Below, one piece after another: positions 1 through 6,176 of a stretch of DNA of 7,816 bases (position 1 is the stretch's first letter; each line of letters starts with the position of its first letter). The notes beneath the pieces were generated by a model. It was given only the letters and a program-made list of their open reading frames with translations, did not search any database and was not told the origin of the DNA. The position numbers and the translations under genes are program-made. The stretch is taken from positions 1 through 7,816 of the forward strand of contig DAIDJT010000122.1 in the NCBI GenBank assembly GCA_027451265.1, read 5' to 3'. Source of the DNA: Bacteroidales bacterium. GTDB lineage: Bacteria; Bacteroidota; Bacteroidia; Bacteroidales; VadinHA17.

Positions 1-1718
1 CCATGGACGCCGGCACCCGGACCGATGTCAATGATGTGGTCAGCGCTGAGGATCATATCGCGGTCATGCTCCACAACTATCACCGAGTTTCCTGCATCGC
101 GGAGGCTGCGCAGGGCCTCTATCAGCCTGCGATTGTCACGCTGGTGCAACCCGATGCTCGGCTCATCAAGAATATAAAGCACATTGACCAGCTTCGAGCC
201 TATCTGCGTTGCCAGCCTGATCCGCTGGCTCTCGCCTCCGGAGAGAGTGCGGGCACCACGGTTCAGCGCCAGGTAATCAAGCCCCACGTCAAGAAGGAAT
301 CCCAGCCGTGAACGTATCTCCTTCAGTATCTCGGCGGCAATCTTCTTCTGTCGCTCCGACATGTCACCGGTGACGTTCTCCAGGTAATCCCTGAGCTCGG
401 TAAGGTCCATCGCCGCAAGCTCACCTATGTTCTTCCCCCCGATGCGGAACCAGAGGGCTTCCTTCTTCAGCCTCGTGCCTTTGCACTCAGGGCAGACATG
501 ATACTGGACATATTGCTCTTTCCCCTTCCCCGTTCCGTTGGCCGCACGGCCGCTCATTGCCTCCATGTTGCCCACATAATTGACAACACCCTCGAAGGTC
601 ATGAAATAATTGGAAGTGACACCGAGCGGTGTGTTTGATAATTTCAGCACCTCGTCTGAGCCGAAGAATATCTTGTTCTGAACATCCTCCGGGATCTCAC
701 CCACCGGGGTGTCAACGGTAAATCCGTACTTCTCGCCGAGGGCTTCTATCATCCAGAAGATCCATATGTTGCGGTATTTGCCGAGCGGTTCTATACCTCC
801 CTTGCGGATGCTGAGCGAGGGGTCAGGCATCATCCGGCTTATATCAACCTCTGATATCTCCCCCAGCCCGTTGCACTTCGGGCATGCGCCCTGCGGCGAA
901 TTGAACGAAAAGGTGTGCGGAGCAGGTTCATTGTATGAGATGCCGGTGACCGGACACATCAGGTGGCGACTGTAATACCTCAGGCTGCCATCATCTGCGT
1001 CAAGCAGTGCCATAATGCCGTCACCCTGGTCAAGAGCCAGCAGCACCGCATCATGCAGCCTCTTCTCAGTCACATGGCCTACCTGGAACTTGTCTATCAC
1101 AAGTTCAATGAAATGCACCTTGTACCTGTCGATCTTCAACCCCTGGGTTATCTCCCTGATCTCGCCGTTTATGCGGGCATGGAGGAACCCTTTCCTCCTG
1201 AGCTGCTCGAAGAGCTCCTTGTAATGACCCTTCCTTCCCTTGATCAGTGGGGCAAGAATGAAAACCCTGTGCTGGTCAAACCTCTCTGAAATCAGATCAA
1301 GTATCTGGTCATCCGTATATTTGACCATCTTCTCACCTGACTCGTATGAGTAAGCATCGGCAGCACGCGCATAGAGCAGTCTCAGGAAGTCATATATCTC
1401 GGTGATGGTCCCCACTGTTGAACGGGGGTTCTTGTTGGTGGTCTTTTGTTCTATTGATATGACAGGGCTCAGTCCCGTAATGCGATCAACATCAGGCCTC
1501 TCCATCCCTCCGAGGAACTGGCGGGCATAAGCTGACAGCGTCTCCATGTAGCGTCGCTGTCCCTCGGCATAGATGGTGTCAAAGGCAAGTGATGACTTGC
1601 CACTGCCACTGAGCCCGGTAACAACCACCAGTTTGTTTCGCGGCAGCGTAACGCTGATATTGCGAAGGTTATGTACCCTCGCACCGTATACTCTTATCTC
1701 GTCTTTTTGTTCCGGCAT
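1..1718 (-). CDS. uvrA: UvrA, excinuclease ABC subunit A (3' end cut by window edge; N-terminal 572 residues)
   Basis: UvrA is the damage-recognition ATPase of nucleotide excision repair; it loads UvrB onto distorted DNA in the cytoplasm. The reading frame stays open from ATG 1718 to the window edge, giving 572 of about 940 residues: the whole first ABC half without the second. Visible are Walker A GLSGSGKSS (residues 35-43, K41), the insertion region with a CPEC pair (C409, C412), the ABC signature LSGGESQRIRLATQIGS (from L492), Walker B ILDEPSIGLHQRD (from I516) and the H-loop VVEHD (H551). The chain ends in the conserved GPGAGVH stretch. The first zinc finger is altered: C279 and C282 are present, but the expected CxxC at 255-258 reads CPVT. 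The start follows the transglycosylase stop by only 9 nt, with no Shine-Dalgarno sequence, so the two genes are probably cotranscribed. Identity is near certain. Confidence 0.97.
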   Translation of the reverse strand, partial: MPEQKDEIRVYGARVHNLRNISVTLPRNKLVVVTGLSGSGKSSLAFDTIYAEGQRRYMETLSAYARQFLGGMERPDVDRITGLSPVISIEQKTTNKNPRSTVGTITEIYDFLRLLYARAADAYSYESGEKMVKYTDDQILDLISERFDQHRVFILAPLIKGRKGHYKELFEQLRRKGFLHARINGEIREITQGLKIDRYKVHFIELVIDKFQVGHVTEKRLHDAVLLALDQGDGIMALLDADDGSLRYYSRHLMCPVTGISYNEPAPHTFSFNSPQGACPKCNGLGEISEVDISRMMPDPSLSIRKGGIEPLGKYRNIWIFWMIEALGEKYGFTVDTPVGEIPEDVQNKIFFGSDEVLKLSNTPLGVTSNYFMTFEGVVNYVGNMEAMSGRAANGTGKGKEQYVQYHVCPECKGTRLKKEALWFRIGGKNIGELAAMDLTELRDYLENVTGDMSERQKKIAAEILKEIRSRLGFLLDVGLDYLALNRGARTLSGGESQRIRLATQIGSKLVNVLYILDEPSIGLHQRDNRRLIEALRSLRDAGNSVIVVEHDRDMILSADHIIDIGPGAGVH

Positions 1719-1727
1719 TGGAAGGTA

Positions 1728-2666
1728 CTATAAGCCGGCACTGATTCTTGCATCCTTTTCCGGCACCCTGATCGTGTATTCACGCCTTTCACTGTTGGTC
1801 AGGAACGGCTTGCGAAGCCATGGATTGAGGAATTTGAGGATCTTGTAATTGGTGTCAAACTGCCTGGCAAACTGCTCGAAGCTGGTGACTGTGGTGTCAA
1901 CTTTTACCTCGCGGCAGGGAACCGGCCTGTACATCTCCCCGGGGCCAATATTGAAACCATACTTTGACGGTTCTGCCATTACAAGCTTCAGCGAAACGAT
2001 CCGGAAGATGTACCTCGCCGTTTCCTCGTTGAGAAGCAGATCATAATAGTTTGTCTCCTTTTGTATATCAACCTGCTCATTCAGACCGTTCAGTCCGTTG
2101 TTGTATGATGCCGCCGCCATTGTCCAGGTGCCGTACTTTTCATATGCCTTAAGGAAGTATTTGCACGCAAAACGGGTTGATTTATCAAGGTCATACCGCT
2201 CATCAATCTCCCTGTTTATGATCATACCGGACTCCCTGCCCGTTCCTTCCATTATCTGCCAGAACCCTGTGGCACCTGCCGGCGAAATGACATTGGAAAG
2301 ATCGCTCTCGGCACATGCGAGGTATTTGAAGTCGTCAGGAATGCCATACTCCTTAAGTATCTTTTCAATCTCCGGGAAATAACGGCCTGCCCTTTTAATT
2401 GTCAGCAGTGTTGAACCATGCCTGTAAGCGGTGGCATTGAGCTCCCGGTCAAGGCTTTCGCGGGTGTCAAAATACTGAAGAGGCATCGCCTCACCGGCGA
2501 AGTTTACATTCTCAGGTATGGCCCACGAAACAGCAACGGGTGTACTCTCCTCATATTCAGCCTTTTCCTGCGACTGGCTGTCAGCCGAAACAAGGAGGGT
2601 AAAAACGAAACCTGCGCTGAGCAGAAACATTATAGTGATGACGGCTTTCCCTGCAGTAATTTTCAT
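1728..2666 (-). CDS. Secreted/periplasmic lytic transglycosylase, SLT (family 1, MltD-like) with a degenerate LysM-like tail
   Basis: This enzyme would cleave the MurNAc-GlcNAc bond of peptidoglycan non-hydrolytically, forming 1,6-anhydroMurNAc, during wall remodelling. The 312-residue product starts with a basic N-terminus and a hydrophobic stretch (about 8-27, ending LLVSA), which reads as a signal peptide or membrane anchor; there is no clear lipobox. The SLT domain spans about 95-200. The putative catalytic glutamate is E120 in CAES, followed by the SPAGATGFWQIM motif (128-139), the YDL segment near 158-160 and the AAASYNNG motif (184-191), all family hallmarks. Residues 254-302 (DTTVTSFEQFARQF... 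LKFLNPWL... YTIRVP) resemble a weak LysM-type or MltD C-terminal repeat, an inference from shape only. The gene is preceded by a good -7 box and followed closely by uvrA. The start ATG at 2666 places the signal peptide at the N-terminus. The exact subclass (MltD, MltE or other) is not settled. Confidence 0.93.
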   Translation of the reverse strand: MKITAGKAVITIMFLLSAGFVFTLLVSADSQSQEKAEYEESTPVAVSWAIPENVNFAGEAMPLQYFDTRESLDRELNATAYRHGSTLLTIKRAGRYFPEIEKILKEYGIPDDFKYLACAESDLSNVISPAGATGFWQIMEGTGRESGMIINREIDERYDLDKSTRFACKYFLKAYEKYGTWTMAAASYNNGLNGLNEQVDIQKETNYYDLLLNEETARYIFRIVSLKLVMAEPSKYGFNIGPGEMYRPVPCREVKVDTTVTSFEQFARQFDTNYKILKFLNPWLRKPFLTNSERREYTIRVPEKDARISAGL

Positions 2667-2750
2667 GTTATGGCAATCTGATTTTGAAACTGCAAAAATA
2701 GCGAAAATATTGCGTCGGGGGAAGCAAAAGAAGGGCGGGAAAAAAGCCTG
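2667..2750. other. 84-bp intergenic spacer between the Dma-like gene and the transglycosylase gene
   Basis: The spacer is AT-rich in its half nearest the transglycosylase gene and contains the -7 box described separately. I see no convincing intrinsic terminator for the upstream sigma/anti-sigma unit: the only pairing next to a T-run is a GGC/GCC stem of three base pairs. Read-through from that unit into the transglycosylase is therefore possible. Confidence 0.6.
2692..2700 (-). promoter_or_regulatory. Candidate Bacteroidota -7 promoter box for the transglycosylase-uvrA unit
   Basis: On the minus strand this reads TATTTTTGC, an exact match to the TAnnTTTGY -7 consensus of the Bacteroides primary sigma factor. 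It sits 25 nt before the ATG at 2666, giving a short leader of roughly 18-20 nt. No well-spaced -33 TTTG is obvious: the nearest TTTG lies about 24 nt upstream, slightly too far. The region is AT-rich, so chance occurrence is possible. Confidence 0.45.
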
Positions 2751-4061
2751 TCAGAATTTGAAGAAGAAGCCCGAGGAGAAGCCCACGGAATAGGGTTTGT
2801 AGAGTGAACCTGATATTTCGCTCAGTGGAGTGACATAATATCTGAATACCGGTTCCAGGTTGAAGATTACCTTCCGGGAGATGTTGTACTCCATTCCGAG
2901 GCCAACCTGGCTGCTGATGTTAAAGGAGCTCACCCCTTCGGTATGCCCTACGCGGATCAGCTCAGAGCCCTGGCCTGTATATGCTGAATTGTCAACCAGC
3001 ACTCCGTAAGCCAAACCTCCTGAGAGATTCAGCCCCACTTTCCGGTCAATCAGCTTGTACCTCAGCATCACGGGCAGCTCAAGGTAACGGAATACCTGCT
3101 GAATGTCTGAACCTACCCTCGTAAGGTTGTACTTCGAGGGATCAGCCATGTTGCCCTGGATAAGAGTCCCCACCCTGTCCTTGCTGTCAGTCAGGTAAAG
3201 ATCGGTATTTCCCGCCAGGATCAGCCCTGAAGCGGTCTCAACACTGTAGAGGTAACTGCTTTTAACTGCATAGTGGTTCGAGAGACCTGCGTAAACGGCT
3301 ACGTCCGAGATTGTCTGACCAATTGAAGACAGTCCGATACCCGACTGAATTGACAGGCGGTCCGATATCTTGTATGCCACCGACACTCCAGTGGTATAAG
3401 CAGGTCTTGTTTTTTCGCTGTTTATAAGCTCGGCAAGCCTGGCATTCTCTCCGGAACGGGAGAATCCCATTGCCGGTGAGAGTGATGCACCTACCAGGAA
3501 GCGCTGCGCTGCCTTAACCCCGGTAAGGTCAGAAACTGAGGGCTTAAGATTCTTTGTGGCTTCATCAAACCGGCCGGCGGCAACAACATTTATCTCGTCA
3601 GTAAACAACCGGGCAGGTCTGTCAGGTACATCGTCTGTGGCAGGGATATCTGCCGAAGCAACCAGCTCTGTAGTCTCACTGACAGTGGGCGGTACCGGAA
3701 TCTGACCGTCATTTCCTGAGGGCGTGGCTGTGCTGATGAGATTAATAATCTTTGCTTCAGCCGGTCTGCTTACAGGCATGGCCTTCGCAATATCAAGCAT
3801 CAGATCACCCGCATCGCTGTCAAGGGTTGTCACTTCCGAAAGAAGCACAGGACTGTTGTTGTTGCGGACATACCATGTTGCAAGGAGGGTAAGAGACACC
3901 ATTGCAGCCACCCCGGCGGCAATCCCTGAAATGACCCTCAGCCGGGAATGCCTCAACGGCATCGGCGGGATGCTGTCCCACACATCAGCAGGCGGAAGCA
4001 CCTCAAGGTTCTTCAGTCCGTTGCGGAATACGATGTCAATATTTGGCTCCCTTTCAAACAT
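2751..4061 (-). CDS. Dma-like dual membrane-spanning anti-sigma factor (cytoplasmic segment, TM helix, periplasmic linker, outer-membrane beta-barrel)
   Basis: This 436-residue protein has an unusual order of parts. Residues 1-40 are soluble and carry a conserved-looking motif (NIDIVFRNGLKNLEVLPP then VWDSI, about 7-31), probably the sigma-binding segment. Residues 43-65 form one hydrophobic helix preceded by R37, R40 and R42, which places the N-terminus in the cytoplasm by the positive-inside rule. Residues 67-185 are polar, acidic and proline-rich, with little predicted fold. From about 186 to 436 there are alternating amphipathic strands, many glycines, and a C-terminal GFFFKF ending in an aromatic residue, as in outer-membrane beta-barrels (OMP_b-brl/PorT-like). 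The protein should cross both membranes. The ATG overlaps the sigma gene by 8 nt (ATGTTTGA), suggesting translational coupling. The arrangement matches the Dma family described in Bacteroides thetaiotaomicron, whose founding member restrains an ECF21 sigma factor. An alternative reading is an ordinary outer-membrane porin-like protein with an atypical uncleaved N-terminus. Confidence 0.8.
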   Translation of the reverse strand: MFEREPNIDIVFRNGLKNLEVLPPADVWDSIPPMPLRHSRLRVISGIAAGVAAMVSLTLLATWYVRNNNSPVLLSEVTTLDSDAGDLMLDIAKAMPVSRPAEAKIINLISTATPSGNDGQIPVPPTVSETTELVASADIPATDDVPDRPARLFTDEINVVAAGRFDEATKNLKPSVSDLTGVKAAQRFLVGASLSPAMGFSRSGENARLAELINSEKTRPAYTTGVSVAYKISDRLSIQSGIGLSSIGQTISDVAVYAGLSNHYAVKSSYLYSVETASGLILAGNTDLYLTDSKDRVGTLIQGNMADPSKYNLTRVGSDIQQVFRYLELPVMLRYKLIDRKVGLNLSGGLAYGVLVDNSAYTGQGSELIRVGHTEGVSSFNISSQVGLGMEYNISRKVIFNLEPVFRYYVTPLSEISGSLYKPYSVGFSSGFFFKF

Positions 4062-4614
4062 TTACCATTCTTCTTGTGACACCCGTAAGTATCATGACTT
4101 TCTTCTGGAGGATCTCCCTGGCCCTGGAGAGATTCGATTTGCTGGTACCTTCCGAAATACCCAGCATCTCTCCTATTTCCTTGTGGGAATATCCTTCAAT
4201 GGCATAAAGGTTAAAGACCATCCGGTACTTCGGGGGCAGTTCCATGATCATGTTGAGCAGATCATAGGCTTCAAGGCCCGCAAAGTCATCGGTATCAGGC
4301 GCGGCTTCCGGTTCGGTCACCTCGTCAATGTCGTCAACCCGGTTCAGGTAATACCTGTTTCGGTACCTCTCAAGCGCGGTGTTGACGATGATCCTCCTCA
4401 TCCATCCTTCAAAAGAACCTTCATGGCTGAAGCGTGACAGGTTTTCAAAAATCTTGATGAAGCCCTCCTGGAGAACATCCCTCGCCTCTTCCGTATTGCC
4501 TGCATACTGAAGACATACAGCATAGAGCTTCGGTGAGTATCTCCTGTAGAGCAGCTCCTGGTCACGCCTGCTGCCGGACAAGCATCCGCCGATTATGTCC
4601 TTGTCTTTCGCCAA
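4054..4614 (-). CDS. ECF RNA polymerase sigma factor, ECF21-like, with TTG start
   Basis: This is an alternative sigma factor that would direct RNA polymerase to a stress or envelope regulon. The 186 residues contain a sigma-2 region (about 17-84, with DVLQEGFIKIFENL at 46-59 and GSFEGWMRRIIVNTALERYR at 66-85) and a sigma-4 region (about 120-172, with helix-turn-helix GYSHKEIGEMLGISEGTSKS at 141-160). The acidic linker between them (91-115) is typical. The opening DIIGGCLSGSRRDQELLYRR and the EGSFEGWMRR stretch resemble the ECF21 group of Bacteroidota. The start is set at TTG 4614 because an in-frame TAA lies only two codons upstream and the first in-frame ATG comes after sigma-2 begins. TTG starts are uncommon and may limit expression. 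The 3' end overlaps the anti-sigma-like gene by 8 nt, so activity is probably held in check by that partner. The target promoters are not visible from this window. Confidence 0.94.
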   Translation of the reverse strand: MAKDKDIIGGCLSGSRRDQELLYRRYSPKLYAVCLQYAGNTEEARDVLQEGFIKIFENLSRFSHEGSFEGWMRRIIVNTALERYRNRYYLNRVDDIDEVTEPEAAPDTDDFAGLEAYDLLNMIMELPPKYRMVFNLYAIEGYSHKEIGEMLGISEGTSKSNLSRAREILQKKVMILTGVTRRMVNV

Positions 4615-4635
4615 ACCCGGTTATTAGTCGAGTTA

Positions 4636-4667
4636 TAAAGATAAGAAATAATTTGCGGTCTTATCAA
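4636..4667 (-). promoter_or_regulatory. Candidate promoter for the sigma/anti-sigma unit
   Basis: On the minus strand a TTG (4665-4667) is followed after 21 nt by TATCTTTA (4636-4643), which differs from the TAnnTTTG -7 box at the last position only. The box ends 21 nt before the TTG start at 4614, giving a leader of about 15 nt. The region is very AT-rich, so the match may be fortuitous, and an ECF autoregulatory promoter could lie elsewhere in the same spacer. Confidence 0.3.
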
Positions 4668-4705
4668 TAGATTGATGTTAAAAAGGGGTCTAAGGTTGCG
4701 TTAAC

Positions 4706-4718
4706 TGTAAAATTTACA
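4706..4718. promoter_or_regulatory. Perfect 13-bp palindrome, possible operator
   Basis: TGTAAA-A-TTTACA is a perfect inverted repeat with 6-bp arms and one central base. It lies 92 nt upstream of the sigma-factor start and about 40 nt past the candidate TTG box. Its symmetry and short spacing suit a dimeric regulator better than a terminator, since the arms are AT-rich and no T-run follows. No specific regulator is recognised, and in AT-rich sequence a chance palindrome cannot be excluded. Confidence 0.25.
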
Positions 4719-4781
4719 CTTTTAAGACTATGCATGAATAGACTCCTCCGTCGCTGCCATGGGCATTGTTATTATACCTTC

Positions 4782-6176
4782 TTACCCGTGGATGGCCTCT
4801 CCCAGGGCTGCTGCTGCCGCCTCCATGATACCTTCAGACATCGTCGGATGAGGATGGATGCTTGTCATCAGGTCATGAGCCGTGGCCCCAAGCTTCCGTG
4901 CCGTCACCAGTGACGAGATCATCTCGGTGACGTTCATCCCTATCAGGTGACCTCCTATCAGCCTGTCATCGGCAGCGTTGAACACCAGCTTGACGAACCC
5001 CTCGCGTGCGCCTGCAGCGCTCGCCTTGCCCGATGCCATGAACATGAACTTGCCGGTCTTTGTCTCAATACCGGCCGCTTTCGCAGCTTCCTCTGTCATG
5101 CCGCATGATGCCACCTCCGGGGTGGTATAGGTGCAGCCGGGAATATTGGTGTAGTCAACCGGATGAGGGTTTTGACCAGCTATTTTCTCCACACAGACGA
5201 TGGCCTCAGCCGATGCCACATGCGCCAGCGCGGGACCCGGAACAACATCACCAATAGCATAAACGCCGCTTACCGAGGTCCGGTAAAATTCATCAACAAC
5301 TATCCTGCCCCTTTCGGTTTTAACGCCGCTCTCCTCAAGGCCGATACCCTCTATGTTAGGCGTAATGCCAACTGCAGAAAGAACGACGTCCGCCTCCACG
5401 GTCTCTTCGCCTTTTGGGGTTTTTATTGTCACAATGCACTTTTCACCTGTGGCATCAACCTTTTCCACGGTCGAGTTTACCATGATCTTCATCTTCGCCT
5501 TTTTGAACGAACGTTCAAGTGTGCGTGAGACCTCCTCGTCCTCTATCGGCAGGACTCGCGGCATGAACTCCACAAGGGTCACCTCGGTGCCCATCGACCT
5601 GTAGAAACCTGCAAACTCACTCCCTATTGCGCCTGAGCCAACAACCACCATCGATGCAGGCAGCGATGGCAGGGTCATCGCTTCGCGGTAGCCTATTATC
5701 TTTTTGCCATCCTGCCGGAGGTTCGGCAGCTCCCTCGACCTGGCTCCTGTAGCAATGATGATATGTTTTGCACCATAAGTCTCCTTCGTCCCGTCAGCTG
5801 CCTCCACCTCCACGGCGCCGGCGCCCTTCAGCCGGCCAAACCCGCTGATAACAGGTACATTATACTTCTTGAACAGGTACTGCACACCCTTGCTCATGGC
5901 ATCGGCCACCCCCCGGCTGCGCGCTATCACCGCCCCGAAATCGGGCGCCGGTGCCTCTCCGGCATTAATGCCGTAGTCGGCAGCATGCCGCGCATAATCC
6001 AGCACCTGTGCACTCTTCAGCAGCGCCTTGGTGGGAATACACCCCCAGTTCAGGCATATCCCGCCCGTCTCTGCCTTCTCCACAACAGCCACCTTCATCC
6101 CGAGCTGCGATGCCCTTACTGCAGCAACATATCCGCCGGGACCGCTACCAATAATTATAAGATCATATTCATTCAT
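4782..6176 (-). CDS. lpdA: Dihydrolipoyl dehydrogenase (E3 component)
   Basis: This flavoprotein reoxidises dihydrolipoamide with NAD+ as the shared E3 of pyruvate, 2-oxoglutarate or branched-chain 2-oxoacid dehydrogenases and of the glycine cleavage system; it acts in the cytoplasm. The 464-residue length is normal. In order: the FAD-binding GSGPGGY (10-16), the redox disulfide motif GGICLNWGCIPTKAL (C41 and C46), the ATGAR segment (142-146), the NAD-binding GSGAIGSE (180-187), the second FAD contact YAIGDVV (306-312, D310), and the dimerisation-domain dyad HPHPTMSE (H443, E448). All catalytic residues are intact. ATG 6176 overlaps the permease stop by 4 nt (ATGA), so it is probably cotranscribed with the metal transporter; no E1 or E2 genes are near. 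Which complex it serves cannot be told here. Confidence 0.97.
   Translation of the reverse strand: MNEYDLIIIGSGPGGYVAAVRASQLGMKVAVVEKAETGGICLNWGCIPTKALLKSAQVLDYARHAADYGINAGEAPAPDFGAVIARSRGVADAMSKGVQYLFKKYNVPVISGFGRLKGAGAVEVEAADGTKETYGAKHIIIATGARSRELPNLRQDGKKIIGYREAMTLPSLPASMVVVGSGAIGSEFAGFYRSMGTEVTLVEFMPRVLPIEDEEVSRTLERSFKKAKMKIMVNSTVEKVDATGEKCIVTIKTPKGEETVEADVVLSAVGITPNIEGIGLEESGVKTERGRIVVDEFYRTSVSGVYAIGDVVPGPALAHVASAEAIVCVEKIAGQNPHPVDYTNIPGCTYTTPEVASCGMTEEAAKAAGIETKTGKFMFMASGKASAAGAREGFVKLVFNAADDRLIGGHLIGMNVTEMISSLVTARKLGATAHDLMTSIHPHPTMSEGIMEAAAAALGEAIHG

Larger units (their letters stand above)
4615..4781. other. 167-bp AT-rich intergenic region between lpdA and the sigma factor gene
   Basis: This is the largest gene-free stretch in the window. 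It separates the metal transporter/lpdA cluster from the sigma unit and holds the palindrome and the candidate promoter listed separately. No tRNA, small ORF with conserved features or strong GC-rich terminator hairpin was seen behind lpdA. Confidence 0.6.

Noticed and set aside
3..1289. Several plus-strand open frames of 70-108 codons
   Set aside because: All are antisense to uvrA, whose motifs are unambiguous throughout this stretch.
1..1718. uvrA as a pseudogene or truncated gene
   Set aside because: The frame is open without interruption to the window edge and ends within a conserved motif, so the missing C-terminal half is due to the window boundary.
2734..2748. Possible intrinsic terminator after the Dma-like gene
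   Set aside because: The stem is only GGC/GCC with a long T-containing loop, too weak for a terminator.
3724..4437. Long open frame on the plus strand (237 codons)
   Set aside because: It is antisense to both the sigma factor and the Dma-like gene, which carry clear conserved motifs; its product shows no recognisable domain.
4706..4718. The palindrome as a terminator of lpdA
   Set aside because: The arms are AT-rich with a single central base, allow no stable hairpin loop, and are not followed by a T-run.
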